Shown here piece by piece: positions 52,093 through 61,554 of a stretch of 64,000 nucleotides of DNA (position 1 is the stretch's first letter; each line of letters opens with the position of its first letter). The notes under the pieces were generated by a model, which saw only the letters and a list, made by a program, of their open reading frames with translations, searched no databases and was not told where the DNA came from. Location: positions 1,426,001 to 1,490,000 of the forward strand of contig NZ_CP016172.1 in assembly GCF_001676725.1 (NCBI RefSeq), given 5' to 3'. This DNA comes from Bordetella flabilis. GTDB taxonomy: Bacteria; Pseudomonadota; Gammaproteobacteria; Burkholderiales; Burkholderiaceae_B. The position numbers were made by a program, and so were the translations under genes.

Positions 52093-52314
52093 ATGGCAAG
52101 CACCAACCCCAAGGCAGTAACCGCGATGAGCGGATGGCTCAAAAAGAGCATGAAGACGCACACCGGCTCGACGGCCGGCAAAGCCAAGGTCAAGCAGATG
52201 TTGACGCCCACCCCCCACGGAAATTCGACGGGCGGTGGCCGCGGCCCTGGCCCCTCCGGCCGTGACGCCCCCGTGAATAGCGCCATGGGCCTCATGGGGA
52301 AAAAGAAGAAGTAA
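52093..52314 (+). CDS. Small basic phage protein, unknown
   Basis: 73 residues, Lys/Gly/Pro-rich (KAKVKQMLTPTPHG, ending GLMGKKKK). GGAG precedes ATG 52093, and the stop directly abuts the portal start. Basic tail and position suggest a head-associated protein; not established. Confidence 0.5.
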   Translation: MASTNPKAVTAMSGWLKKSMKTHTGSTAGKAKVKQMLTPTPHGNSTGGGRGPGPSGRDAPVNSAMGLMGKKKK

Positions 52315-54585
52315 ATGCCGGGAAAATCCGCGATCCCCATCGACGACGTCGACGCCCTGGAGCAGTTCCTGGCCGAGCAAGACGCATCGGAGGCCAATGC
52401 CGCCGCCAACAACCCCGCGCCACGGCGCGACGAGGATGGCGGCATGTCGGATGATGAGCTCGGCGCGCTCATTCAGGGCGAGCTCAACGACGCCGTCAGC
52501 TTCACCGACATGGAAATCGGCCCGGAGCGTGCGGAGGCCACCAAGCGATACCGCGGCGACGCGTACGGCGACGAGGAAGACGGCCGGTCCAAGGTCGTAT
52601 CCAGCGACGTGCGCGATGTGGTCTTGGGCCAACTTCCCGACTTGATGCGCATCTTCTTCGGCGCGGAGAACGTCGTCGAGTACGAGCCCAGCGGCGCCGT
52701 GAACATGCAAGCCGCCATGCGGCAAACGGCACTCGCCGAACAGGCCACGGCGTATGCCAACTACGTTTTCGAGCGGGACAACGACGGCTTCGAGATCCTG
52801 CATAGCGTCTTCAAGGACGCACTGATCCGAAAGGTCGGATTCGCGAAATTCTGGTGGGACGACAGCGTCGAGGTCAAGACCGAAACCTACACCGGTGTGG
52901 ATGACATCGGCATGCAGGTGCTGCAGGACGACGACGAGGTCGAGGATATCGAGACCCTCGCGGAGTACCCTGACGAGACCGCCGCACAGATTCCCTTGGC
53001 GCCTGACATGCCCATGCCGCCGCCGGCGCTGCTGCGTGATCTGCGCATCAAGCGGCGCGTGGCCCGCGGCCGAGTAAAAATCGAGGCACTCCCGCCGGAG
53101 GAATTCATTATCGATCGGCGGGCCCGCTCTGCGCATCATTGCGCGCTGGTCGGGCATCGATCAATGAAAACGGTCTCCGACCTCGTGGCCATGGGCTACG
53201 ACGAGGACGAAGTCCGCACATTCGTCACCAGCCCCGAGCTCGACAACAACATCGAGTACATCGAGCGGCAGCCGTTCTCCCGCGCGGTGGGCAGCTTCGA
53301 TGCGCTCAATCCGGCCACGCAGCGCGTGCTGTATGTCGAGGCGTACGTACGGGTCGATTACGACGGCGACGGCATTGCGGAGCTTCGCAAGGTCTGCACC
53401 ATGGGCTCCGGCTACAAGGTGGTGCACCACGAGGCGGCCGATCATGTGCCGTTCGCCGATTTCCAGTGCGACCCCGAGCCGCACACGTTCTTCGGTCTGT
53501 CGCTGGCGGATGTCACGATGGACCTGCAGCGCACCAAGACGGTTATCTGGCGCAATTCACTCGACAGCCTGGCGCAGAGCATTCACCCGCGCATGGGCAT
53601 CGTCGAGGGCCAGGTGAACGTCGACGATGTCCTGAACAACGAGAACGGCGCCGTAATTCGAATGCGTGCGCCTGGCATGGTGCAGCCCTTGGCGACGCCG
53701 TTTGTGGGTCAGGCGGCGTTCCCGATGCTGGAATACCTGGACGATGTCCGCGAAATGCGCACGGGCGTATCGCGCGCGCAGCTCGGCTTGGATCCGGACT
53801 CGCTGCAGTCCACCAACAAGTTGGCGGTGCAGCAGTCCATATCCGGCTCGCAAGGTAAGGTGGAGTTGCAAGCGCGCATCCTGGCCAACGGAATGCGCAA
53901 GCTGTTCAAGGGCATTTTGCATCTGGTTGTGCAGAATCAGGACCGTCCGCGCACGGTGCGAATCCGCGGCCAGTGGGTCACGATGGACCCCCGCGCCTGG
54001 AATGCCGACTTGGACGTGAAGGTCAACATCGCGCTGGGCACCGGCACGGTCGACTCTAAGCTTCAGGCCCTCGGTCAGATCGTCGCGAAGCAGGAGCAGA
54101 TCCTTCAAACGCTGGGCCTGGCGAATCCCATTGTCTCCCTGTCGCAGTACGCGAACGCGCTGCGCGCCATGACGGAACTTTCCGGCTTCCGCGATAGCTC
54201 GCGCTTCTTTAGCGCTGTACCGGACGGATACCAGCCGCCGGCCCAACAGCAACCGCCGCCCGATCCAACCTTGATGCTGGCCCAAGGGCAAATTCGTGTC
54301 GCCCAGGAACGCCTGGAACTCGACAAGGCCAAGGCCGTCGCGCAGGAACAACGCGAGCAGCAGAAGAACGCGATGGACGCGATGCTCCGGCTCAAAGAGC
54401 TGGAACTGAAATACGCCGGGCAGGAGCGCGATGCGGCGCTCGACGCTGCGATTCGGCTGCAGATGGCCGAAATGGACCAGCAGGGACAAAGCCACCGCGC
54501 CACCCTGGGCCATATAGCCAAGGCAGCCAGCGCTGTCGCGCAGCCACAAGTTTCCGCACAACAACCTGACTTCCAAGGAATGTGA
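52315..54585 (+). CDS. Portal protein (P22-like)
   Basis: 756 residues. Wing/stem/crown features follow the large portal type of podoviruses: an acidic N terminus, a central beta-rich core (GFAKFWWDDSVEVKTETYTG, PEEFIIDRRARS), the IWRNSLDSLAQSIHPRMGI region, and a long C-terminal helical barrel rich in Gln/Lys/Glu (from about 640). It forms the dodecameric gate for DNA packaging. The place after terminase and before the scaffold is standard. Confidence 0.9.
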   Translation: MPGKSAIPIDDVDALEQFLAEQDASEANAAANNPAPRRDEDGGMSDDELGALIQGELNDAVSFTDMEIGPERAEATKRYRGDAYGDEEDGRSKVVSSDVRDVVLGQLPDLMRIFFGAENVVEYEPSGAVNMQAAMRQTALAEQATAYANYVFERDNDGFEILHSVFKDALIRKVGFAKFWWDDSVEVKTETYTGVDDIGMQVLQDDDEVEDIETLAEYPDETAAQIPLAPDMPMPPPALLRDLRIKRRVARGRVKIEALPPEEFIIDRRARSAHHCALVGHRSMKTVSDLVAMGYDEDEVRTFVTSPELDNNIEYIERQPFSRAVGSFDALNPATQRVLYVEAYVRVDYDGDGIAELRKVCTMGSGYKVVHHEAADHVPFADFQCDPEPHTFFGLSLADVTMDLQRTKTVIWRNSLDSLAQSIHPRMGIVEGQVNVDDVLNNENGAVIRMRAPGMVQPLATPFVGQAAFPMLEYLDDVREMRTGVSRAQLGLDPDSLQSTNKLAVQQSISGSQGKVELQARILANGMRKLFKGILHLVVQNQDRPRTVRIRGQWVTMDPRAWNADLDVKVNIALGTGTVDSKLQALGQIVAKQEQILQTLGLANPIVSLSQYANALRAMTELSGFRDSSRFFSAVPDGYQPPAQQQPPPDPTLMLAQGQIRVAQERLELDKAKAVAQEQREQQKNAMDAMLRLKELELKYAGQERDAALDAAIRLQMAEMDQQGQSHRATLGHIAKAASAVAQPQVSAQQPDFQGM

Positions 54586-54588
54586 CGA

Positions 54589-54870
54589 ATGGACAAAGAC
54601 GCCCAAGAGGCCAGCCGCCAGCGAGATATTGAACGCGGCCGCCGCGCGCAAGAGTTACTCGACAACCCCACGCTGATCCAGGCGCTTGCCGCGTGTCGCG
54701 CGCGCTACGTCGAGGAATGGGAGAAGTCTGAAGACGGCGACGCACAGCAGCGCGAATACCTGTTCCGGATGGTCAAGGCGCATGACGAGCTCGTCAAGCA
54801 TCTACGCGTCGCGGCTGACGCCGGAAAACTGGCGGCGCCGTACCTGAACAAGCCGCGGCGCGCGGGTTAA
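54589..54870 (+). CDS. Small phage head protein, unknown
   Basis: 93 residues, mostly helical and highly charged (ASRQRDIERGRRAQELLD, then YLFRMVKAHDELVKHLRVAA). It lies between portal and scaffold. No family is recognised; similar small helical proteins occur here in other phages of this type. Confidence 0.6.
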   Translation: MDKDAQEASRQRDIERGRRAQELLDNPTLIQALAACRARYVEEWEKSEDGDAQQREYLFRMVKAHDELVKHLRVAADAGKLAAPYLNKPRRAG

Positions 54871-54912
54871 GCGCCCCCTCACACGAATTTCATACCGAAT
54901 AGGTGACATAGA

Positions 54913-55974
54913 ATGCAGATCGAATCCAACGGCAATCCGCAAGGAACCGGCGACGCGATTCAAGACGCAGCACAGCACTTCGACCATCTGTTGTCCGTGG
55001 AAGACGGGGAGCAACCGGGGGGCGAGGCACAGCCGGCCAATCAGGGAAAGGGGAAACCCAACCCCGACACGGCCGAATTGCCCGACGACGACCTTGAAGA
55101 CGTGGACCTTGACGATGAATCCGACCTGGACGACTCGCAAGGCGACGACGACGAGGAAGACGCGGGGCAGTCCGACGAGGAAGGCGATGGCGCTGACAAG
55201 GGCCAAGAGCAGCCGAAGGAATTTACCGTCAAGGTCGACGGCGAAGACCTGAAGGTGACGCTCGACGAGCTGTTGCAGGGCTACAGCCGCACGGCGGACT
55301 ACACGCGCAAGACTCAGGTCGTAGCTCAAGAGCGCCAAGCCGCTCAAGCTGAAGCCGAGCAAGCGCGTCAAGAGCGTGCGAAGTACGCAACCGCTCTGCA
55401 GCAGGCAAACGAGCTTATCCAGAAACTCACGCCGCAAGAGCCTGACTGGGACGCCCTGTATCAGCAGGACCCCAACGAATGGGCCCGGCAGCGCGAGGTA
55501 TGGCGCAGTTGGAGAGAGCAGCAACAGCAGGTGACTGTGTCGCAGCGGGAATTGCACGCGCAAGCCGAGGCGGAACGTCAACTGCAGATGAAACAGCACT
55601 TGCAAGCTGAACGGCAAAAGACGCTTGAGGCGCTTCCTGAATGGAAGGACGACCAAAGGCGTGCGGCCGATCAACGCTTGATCGTCGAGTACGGGCGAAA
55701 GCTCGGATACAGCGACGACGAGCTGAAGCAGGTGTTTGACCATCGGGTATTGCTGATGGCGCGCGACGCAGCGCGCTACCGCCAACTGCAAGAGAAGCGC
55801 GCCACGATGCGGCCCAACGGGCAGCGTCCTGGTCGCAAGCCTGCGCAGCCTGGATCCGCGAATGAGCGGACACCCAGGACCACGGATACGACTCGCGCGA
55901 AGCAACGTCTCGCGAAGACCGGTGCCGTCAAAGACGCCGCCTCGGTCTTCGAAAAACTACTTCCCGAGGACTGA
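54913..55974 (+). CDS. Capsid scaffold protein
   Basis: 353 residues. An extremely acidic N-terminal region (about 50-100, long Asp/Glu runs) leads into a long Gln/Ala/Glu-rich coiled coil (about 120-240) and a basic C terminus (about 285-340) that would bind the capsid shell. This is the charge layout of phage scaffolding proteins. It directly precedes the major capsid gene. Confidence 0.82.
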   Translation: MQIESNGNPQGTGDAIQDAAQHFDHLLSVEDGEQPGGEAQPANQGKGKPNPDTAELPDDDLEDVDLDDESDLDDSQGDDDEEDAGQSDEEGDGADKGQEQPKEFTVKVDGEDLKVTLDELLQGYSRTADYTRKTQVVAQERQAAQAEAEQARQERAKYATALQQANELIQKLTPQEPDWDALYQQDPNEWARQREVWRSWREQQQQVTVSQRELHAQAEAERQLQMKQHLQAERQKTLEALPEWKDDQRRAADQRLIVEYGRKLGYSDDELKQVFDHRVLLMARDAARYRQLQEKRATMRPNGQRPGRKPAQPGSANERTPRTTDTTRAKQRLAKTGAVKDAASVFEKLLPED

Positions 55975-55977
55975 AAA

Positions 55978-56952
55978 ATGGCACTCCCGACCAATACCGT
56001 TACCACCTACGACGCCAAAGGCATCCGCGAGGACCTGGCCGACGTTATCTACAACATTTCCCCGGTGGATACGCCGTTCATGTCGAATATCGGCAAGACC
56101 ACGGCGCAGAGCACCTACTTCGAATGGCAAACCGACGTGCTGGCGTCGGTCGACACGGATAACGCCGCCGTCGAAGGCGACGATGCCGCGCCGCAAGTGG
56201 TCGCGCCGACTACCCGTGTCGGAAACTACACGCAGATCTCGCGCAAGACCGTCAGCGTTACCGGCACCATCGAAACGGTGAACAAGGCCGGCCGCCGGTC
56301 GGAATTGGCGTACCAGATGGCCAAGCGAGCGTCCGAGCTCAAGCGCGACATGGAGGCCATCCTGACGGGCAACCAGCCCGCGGTTGGCGGCGACGATGCC
56401 ACGCCGCGGAAGACCGCGGGCTTCGAGGCGTTCATCCGGACCAACTCCGTACGCGGCGCCGGTGGCGCCAACCCGACGTTGTCGGGGGGCACCTCGGGCT
56501 ATCCGAATGCCGGCGCGACCGATGGCACCCAAGTGGCCATCACGGAAGACGCGTTCAAAGAGGCCATTCAAAAGCAATGGACCTCCGGCGGCAAAACCGA
56601 CATGGTCATCGTGGGCCCCTACAACAAGGCTCAAATCAGCAAGTTTGCTGGCATCGCCACCCGCTTCCGCGATGTGCCGGCCGGCCAACAGGCGCAGATC
56701 ATCGGCGCGGCCGACGTGTACGTGTCCGACTTCGGCGAGGTCACGATCGTGCCGGATCGCTTTTCTCGTGAGCGTACGGCGCTGTTCGTGGACACCGAGT
56801 ATGCCGCCGTCGCGTACCTGCGCAGCTTCCAGACCATTCCGCTGGCCAAGACCGGCGACTCGGAAAAGCGGCTGTTGCTGGTCGAGTATGGCCTGAAGGT
56901 GCACAACGAGCAGGCCCATGCCGTCCTGGCCGATCTGACCGTCACCGCGTAA
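55978..56952 (+). CDS. Major capsid protein (SU10/DUF5309-like)
   Basis: 324 residues. The N-terminal NTVTTYDAKGIREDLADVI, then SPVDTPFMSNIGK and FEWQTDVLASV, are hallmarks of the SU10-type major capsid family (HK97 fold). KRASELKRDMEAILTGNQ matches the spine helix region. It should be the most abundant virion protein. It starts 3 bp after the scaffold stop. Confidence 0.92.
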   Translation: MALPTNTVTTYDAKGIREDLADVIYNISPVDTPFMSNIGKTTAQSTYFEWQTDVLASVDTDNAAVEGDDAAPQVVAPTTRVGNYTQISRKTVSVTGTIETVNKAGRRSELAYQMAKRASELKRDMEAILTGNQPAVGGDDATPRKTAGFEAFIRTNSVRGAGGANPTLSGGTSGYPNAGATDGTQVAITEDAFKEAIQKQWTSGGKTDMVIVGPYNKAQISKFAGIATRFRDVPAGQQAQIIGAADVYVSDFGEVTIVPDRFSRERTALFVDTEYAAVAYLRSFQTIPLAKTGDSEKRLLLVEYGLKVHNEQAHAVLADLTVTA

Positions 56953-56987
56953 GGAGAGGGGGCGGCGAAAGCCGCCCCACCCACACT

Positions 56988-57302
56988 ATGGAAAAGCGCC
57001 CGTTCCTGTCCAATTCGTTCCTCGGCACGAAAGAGATTTGGCATTACGACCCGATCGGCGATGTCGCGTACATCGAGACGAAGCAGGACGCCGAGCAGAT
57101 CGTCGAGGCGAACAAGGCTCAGTATGCTGCGACGGACGAGCGAGCACGCTATGGCGACGGCATGCAGCATGTCGCACGGATCCCGGTGGTGGTGCTGCAG
57201 GACCTCCGCCAAAGGGGCGTCCTGAAGGACCCCAAGCGATTCAAGGCTTGGTTGAACGATCCGGAGAATCGGCACTTCCGCACTCGACCGGGCCAGGTGT
57301 AG
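56988..57302 (+). CDS. Phage head-associated protein, unknown
   Basis: 104 residues (EIWHYDPIGDVAYIETKQD, then RIPVVVLQDLRQRGVLKD). A small alpha/beta protein common after SU10-type capsid genes, role unknown. It is separated by 2 bp from the adaptor gene. Confidence 0.65.
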   Translation: MEKRPFLSNSFLGTKEIWHYDPIGDVAYIETKQDAEQIVEANKAQYAATDERARYGDGMQHVARIPVVVLQDLRQRGVLKDPKRFKAWLNDPENRHFRTRPGQV

Positions 57303-57304
57303 GC

Positions 57305-57943
57305 ATGGCGATCGACACCTACGATGGCCTGGTTGCGACGATGGCCGATTGGCTGAACCGCGGCGACCTGTCGGGCGCGATTCCGTCGTTCATCGCGCTA
57401 TTCGAAGCCGACTTCAACAAGGATGAGCGCGGGCGCACGCAACGGTCCGTGGCTATTTCCACGGCGCTGATAAGCACCCCGTACGCGCCGGTGCCAGTCG
57501 ATTACATCGAAATGCTGGACCTCAGCATTCCCAACTCGCCGCATGGCGTCCATCAAATCGAACTCGTGACGATCCACCAGCTCGGGGAGTACGCGCGCCG
57601 CGAGCGGATGTTTCCGGGCCACGATCTGCCGAAGTATTACGCGATCATCGGCGAGCAGATGAAGTTCCTGCCGGCTCCGACGCAGGAATACGAGTTCGAA
57701 ATGGTCTATTTTGCGAAGCTGCCCCCGCTGTCCCCGGACAACCCGTCCAACTGGCTCCTTCGGCAGAGTCCCGACGTGTACCTGTATGGAGCGCTGCAGC
57801 ACTCGGCGCCATACCTGAAGAATGACGAGCGGCTGGCCACCTGGGCGGCCCTGTTCAATCAAGGCATGGAGAAGCTGAACGTTTCAGATGACCGTGCAAT
57901 GCACTCCGGCGCGCCGCTGCGCATGCGTGCGAGGGGCTACTGA
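57305..57943 (+). CDS. Phage adaptor / gp4-like protein
   Basis: 212 residues. The start DTYDGLVATMADWLNRGDLSG is characteristic of the adaptor family found after the capsid gene in podoviruses; then PVPVDYIEMLDLSI and KFLPAPTQEYEFEMVYF. Such proteins extend the portal for tail attachment. The stop overlaps the next ATG by 1 bp. Confidence 0.8.
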   Translation: MAIDTYDGLVATMADWLNRGDLSGAIPSFIALFEADFNKDERGRTQRSVAISTALISTPYAPVPVDYIEMLDLSIPNSPHGVHQIELVTIHQLGEYARRERMFPGHDLPKYYAIIGEQMKFLPAPTQEYEFEMVYFAKLPPLSPDNPSNWLLRQSPDVYLYGALQHSAPYLKNDERLATWAALFNQGMEKLNVSDDRAMHSGAPLRMRARGY

Positions 57944-58350
57944 TGGGAATGGTCGCGGGAGTCTGCGCAAAGCTTCTAAATGCCGTGCTGGCGGGTCAGC
58001 CCTACACGGGGCCGAACGCCAGCAATCTTTGGTACGGCTTATTCACCACTACACCCAACACGGCGGGCCTGAACGGCGTCGAGGTTAGCGGCGCAGGCTA
58101 CGTAAGGGTGCAAGCGGATTTCAGTACCGCGTTGACGGTCGGTACGCTGGTGCGCGTTGCCTGCAATGGGGCCCCGACCTGGCCGCCGGCCGGTGGCAAC
58201 TGGGGAACCATCACTTCGATCTGCGTTATGGACGCACCCACCGGCGGCAACGTCGTTGTTGTTGCGCCCCTATCGCCAAGCCTGGCGGTAAACACGGGCG
58301 ACATATTCCAGGTCAGCCCTGGAAATTTTTCTCTCTATTTGACTCTTTAG
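57943..58350 (+). CDS. Tail-fibre-like protein, paralogue 1
   Basis: 135 residues, beta-rich (LWYGLFTTTPNTAGLNGVEV, NWGTITSICVMDAPTGGN, VNTGDIFQVSPGNFSLYL). It is the paralogue of the next gene product, sharing the NWGTLT/NWGTIT, TGGN and TGDIF landmarks. This small family occurs in tail regions of many phages, role not established. Confidence 0.7.
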   Translation: MGMVAGVCAKLLNAVLAGQPYTGPNASNLWYGLFTTTPNTAGLNGVEVSGAGYVRVQADFSTALTVGTLVRVACNGAPTWPPAGGNWGTITSICVMDAPTGGNVVVVAPLSPSLAVNTGDIFQVSPGNFSLYLTL

Positions 58351-58361
58351 GAGTAAGCGAC

Positions 58362-58760
58362 ATGCCGGCCTTTACGAGCTACCTTCAGTCCGCTGTTCTG
58401 AATCACGTCTTCGGCGCTACGGCCTTCACGAAACCTACGAGCCTGTATGTGGCCTTGTACACCGTCGCGCCCAACTTCTCCGGCGGTGGCACGGAGGTTA
58501 CCGGCGGGTCGTACTCCCGGCGTACGGCGACATTTGACCCCGCCTCGGTGAACGGGGGCAGCAGCGTGGCGGCGAACAGTGCGGCGCTCGTATGGCCGGC
58601 CGCGACCGCCAACTGGGGCACGCTGACCGCGGTCGGGATCTTCGACGCCGTCACGGGCGGCAACCTGCTGGCTTACGGGCTGCTGCAGGTGCAGAAGACT
58701 ATCACCACTGGCGACATTTTCACGATCCCGGATTCGGGCCTAACCATCAGCCTGAGCTAG
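58362..58760 (+). CDS. Tail-fibre-like protein, paralogue 2
   Basis: 132 residues with the same landmarks as the preceding product (LYVALYTVAPNFSGG, NWGTLTAVGIFDAVTGGN, TTGDIFTIPDSGLTISLS). GGAG precedes the ATG. The pair arose by duplication; the two copies have diverged strongly. Confidence 0.72.
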   Translation: MPAFTSYLQSAVLNHVFGATAFTKPTSLYVALYTVAPNFSGGGTEVTGGSYSRRTATFDPASVNGGSSVAANSAALVWPAATANWGTLTAVGIFDAVTGGNLLAYGLLQVQKTITTGDIFTIPDSGLTISLS

Positions 58761-58771
58761 GGCCGGCCGGA

Positions 58772-59575
58772 ATGGACGTAAACCCGGGAGCCGTCAGCAC
58801 TGGGCACAGTATGCCCACGGGCGTCGACGCGTTCGTCACGCATACGTACGCAGGCACTGCGGTCATTGCCGCAGCGGCTGGCCTCACGGTTGTTGACCAA
58901 CTGACGACGGGGGGTTACGCGGCGCTGGCACCGACGAGCGACGCATCTGCGGGCGTGCTGGTGACATTCATTACGCCGGCTTCGCTTGATGCTTCGTCGT
59001 CCGTGACGGCATCGGGCGGCGCTACGTATGCCGTGACCGCAATGGGGTCTGCGGACAGCGGTGGCGAAGCGAGCAGCGGCGCCACACTGTGGTCCGGCGC
59101 AGCGCTGGATGGTGAGTCGGACCTAGCGTGCGAGGGTGAGCGCAATTCGCAAGGGATAGTCGATACGGCTTCGGCCTCCGACATGGGCTTGTCGGTCCTT
59201 CTGACGCTACGCGGAAGACTGTCCATTCAAGCGATTTCCCATCAAATCACCTCGGCGGATCCGATCCGATTTTCCAGCGCTGATGCTTCATCGCCAAGCG
59301 CCTGCGCACCCGTGGCGGGTCTGGTGACACGGCAGGGGTTCAGCGACTCCGAGTCTGTGTCGTTGGTGGATTGCGGGACGATCGGCGAGTTCGTGGCGAC
59401 TGCCGGACTCTTCGGAGATTCGCTATGTGCCGCCGATGGATTCGTGACCAAGGAGGGCACCGCAAGCCTCGGCGCGAGTACTGATATGACCATCCTGGAT
59501 CGGCTCTATTGGGAGCCCGAGAGCCTGAACGATTCCGGAGATTGGACCCCTGCACAGTACGAAGTTATGGCTTAA
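58772..59575 (+). CDS. Phage tail protein, unknown
   Basis: 267 residues, unusually rich in Ala, Ser, Thr, Gly and Asp and nearly free of Lys. Repeated short strands (SASDMG, SDSESVSLVD) suggest an elongated beta structure. It lies between the paralogous fibre-like proteins and the tail fibre gene. No family is recognised. ATG 58772 is chosen because the frame upstream is only the shadow of the previous gene. Confidence 0.6.
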   Translation: MDVNPGAVSTGHSMPTGVDAFVTHTYAGTAVIAAAAGLTVVDQLTTGGYAALAPTSDASAGVLVTFITPASLDASSSVTASGGATYAVTAMGSADSGGEASSGATLWSGAALDGESDLACEGERNSQGIVDTASASDMGLSVLLTLRGRLSIQAISHQITSADPIRFSSADASSPSACAPVAGLVTRQGFSDSESVSLVDCGTIGEFVATAGLFGDSLCAADGFVTKEGTASLGASTDMTILDRLYWEPESLNDSGDWTPAQYEVMA

Positions 59576-59585
59576 GGGAACCGAC

Positions 59586-60368
59586 ATGGCCGACACCTTT
59601 ACCCCGCATTACAACCTAGTGAAGCCACAAGTTGGCGGCGACCCCGATACGTGGGGCGATCTGCTGAACTCGAACTTCGACGCAATCGACACTGCGCTTT
59701 TTGCGAAGCTGGACAAGGCAGGCGGCACGCTGACCGGTGCTCTGACGCTACCGGGGAACCCGACCTCGGCATTGCAGGCAGCCCCAAAGCAGTACGTCGA
59801 CCAATTGCGAAGTGATGCCGCCGGCGCGTACTACCCGCGCACGGGCGGAAACCTGGCCGGACAGATGAACGCGCCTGCGCTGCTCGTTGACTGCTCGAAT
59901 GGTGTGGGCCTCGTCGTGCAACGTGCCGGCGTCGCCGCGCCCCGGATTCGCACGGAAGGCGACGGATCGCTGGCGTTCATCAATAGCGCCAACAGTGCAT
60001 ATAACTTGGTCGTGAGCGATAGCGGCCAAGTGAACTTTCCGCGGGCACGACCGGTTTGGGCAGGCGTGACGCCATGGGATACCGGAAATTTCAATCCTGG
60101 CGCGTACCAGCCGGCGGGCAACTATGCACGTGCTGCCGACGCGCATTCGTACGCCTTCGCTTGGAACGGCGCAAATGCGCAGCTCTATGTCGACAACCAG
60201 TACATCGGCGGCCTCTACAGCACCAACAACTTCAACCCTGGAAATTATCAGCCGGTCGGGTCGTATGTGAACTACTCCGGGCAGCCCATCCGCATGCAGT
60301 GGGACGGGAATAACTCATTCAATATGTATGTCGGCAACGTGTACGTGGGCGACCTGAACCCGCTCTAA
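59586..60368 (+). CDS. Tail fibre protein
   Basis: 260 residues. The N terminus (HYNLVKPQVGGDPDTWGDLLN, then FDAIDTALFAKLDKAGGTLTG) is the common tail-fibre attachment and repeat pattern. The C-terminal third has two copies of FNPG-YQP-YVNYSG-like repeats (NFNPGAYQPAGNYA and NFNPGNYQPVGSYV) and VGNVYVGDL, which may form the receptor-binding tip. Confidence 0.85.
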   Translation: MADTFTPHYNLVKPQVGGDPDTWGDLLNSNFDAIDTALFAKLDKAGGTLTGALTLPGNPTSALQAAPKQYVDQLRSDAAGAYYPRTGGNLAGQMNAPALLVDCSNGVGLVVQRAGVAAPRIRTEGDGSLAFINSANSAYNLVVSDSGQVNFPRARPVWAGVTPWDTGNFNPGAYQPAGNYARAADAHSYAFAWNGANAQLYVDNQYIGGLYSTNNFNPGNYQPVGSYVNYSGQPIRMQWDGNNSFNMYVGNVYVGDLNPL

Positions 60369-60390
60369 CGCATGCGGAAGAGGACAAGAA

Positions 60391-60828
60391 ATGCTTGACC
60401 AAACAGACTTGATCTACTGCCTGCAGAAACGGTTTCCCGACTTGGTTCCGGGGCGGGACTATGACGTGGCACAGCCATTGGAAATTGAATCCCGCGAGCC
60501 GCAAGACGCGGTGATTTCGGCATGGTGGACGCAATCGGTTCCCCGGCCGACCGATGCGGAATTGCAGACGATCCTCGCGCAATATCTTCCGCTCGCCTAC
60601 GAGGCTGCGCAGGCTCGCCGTATTCGCTCGGATAGGAACGTTCGGCTGAGGGTCGCCGACGTGCTCGTGAACAAGGCCAATGACCTGCGGGATGCCGAGC
60701 GGATCGCGGTCGCAATTGCGTACCGGCAGGGCCTGCGAGACGTACCGGGTCAACCCGGGTTTCCTAAGCGGGTCATTTGGCCAGAAGTTCCGGATGCAAT
60801 CGTCGATTTGGTCCCGAAATCCGAGTAG
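60391..60828 (+). CDS. Tail fibre assembly / XkdW-like protein
   Basis: 145 residues. The start MLDQTDLIYCLQKRFPDLVPGRD and the QPLEIESREPQDAVISAW stretch resemble XkdW-like phage proteins; the centre is a helical region. Genes directly after a tail fibre often encode its assembly helper, which is the inferred role. Confidence 0.6.
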   Translation: MLDQTDLIYCLQKRFPDLVPGRDYDVAQPLEIESREPQDAVISAWWTQSVPRPTDAELQTILAQYLPLAYEAAQARRIRSDRNVRLRVADVLVNKANDLRDAERIAVAIAYRQGLRDVPGQPGFPKRVIWPEVPDAIVDLVPKSE

Positions 60829-60842
60829 AGAGCGCGAGAGAT

Positions 60843-61043
60843 ATGCAAGTTGACGAACTCGGTACAGAAGCCCTAAAAGCAACTCCGCCCGTGGTTGTGA
60901 CGGCTGCAATGTCGTCGGGCTGGTGGTCGGATCCGAATCATTGGGTGATCGCTGCGACGCTCTGCTATATCGCGCTGCAGTCGGCACACCTTGTCTGGAA
61001 ATGGCGGCGCGAAGCGCGGCGCAGCATTGCCGAGGAAGCATGA
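60843..61043 (+). CDS. Phage holin
   Basis: 66 residues with one hydrophobic segment (WVIATLCYIALQSAHLVW, about 30-50) and a charged C-terminal tail (KWRREARRSIAEEA). It overlaps the endolysin start by ATGA. Size, membrane segment and position define it as holin, or possibly pinholin given the SAR-type endolysin. Confidence 0.78.
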   Translation: MQVDELGTEALKATPPVVVTAAMSSGWWSDPNHWVIAATLCYIALQSAHLVWKWRREARRSIAEEA

Positions 61044-61546
61044 TCCCGGACGCCCTGAAACGTGCGCTTCAAACCGCTGCTGCGGGCGCCGGCGCGCTGG
61101 CCATCGCCGGCGTGCTGGTGTCGCACTTCGAAGGCCGCAAGCACTTCCCATATCGCGACCCGATCGGCTACTGGACGGTCTGCGAGGGCCACACCGGCGG
61201 CGTGACGCCGGGCCGCCGGTATTCGGATGCCGAATGCGACGCGCTGAAGGCCCAGGACCTGGCCGAGGCAGACGCCGCAGTCCGTCGCCTGGTCAAGGTG
61301 CCCCTGACGGACTGGCAGCGTGCGGCGCTCATCGATTTTACGTTCAACCTGGGCGCCGGAAACCTCGCCAAGTCGACCCTCCTGAAGAAGCTCAACGCGG
61401 GCGACTACGCGGGCGCGTGCGCGGAGTACGACGCATGGGTGAAGGGAAGGGTGGCCGGCCGTCTTCAAACGCTCCCAGGGCTTCAGAATCGACGCGACGC
61501 GGATCAGTGGGTCTGCGAGCAGTCGTCCCCCAACCCGCCCCGATAG
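61040..61546 (+). CDS. SAR-type endolysin (GH24 lysozyme)
   Basis: 168 residues. The weakly hydrophobic N terminus (AAAGAGALAIAGVLVSHF, about 13-30) is a signal-arrest-release segment rich in Ala and Gly. The catalytic triad of T4-type lysozymes is Glu31, Asp40 and Thr52 (HFEGRKHFPYRD, CEGHTGG). A Cys at 48 close to the active site could take part in disulfide control. It is exported and held inactive in the membrane until depolarisation. Confidence 0.92.
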   Translation: MIPDALKRALQTAAAGAGALAIAGVLVSHFEGRKHFPYRDPIGYWTVCEGHTGGVTPGRRYSDAECDALKAQDLAEADAAVRRLVKVPLTDWQRAALIDFTFNLGAGNLAKSTLLKKLNAGDYAGACAEYDAWVKGRVAGRLQTLPGLQNRRDADQWVCEQSSPNPPR

Positions 61547-61554
61547 GTGAACAC

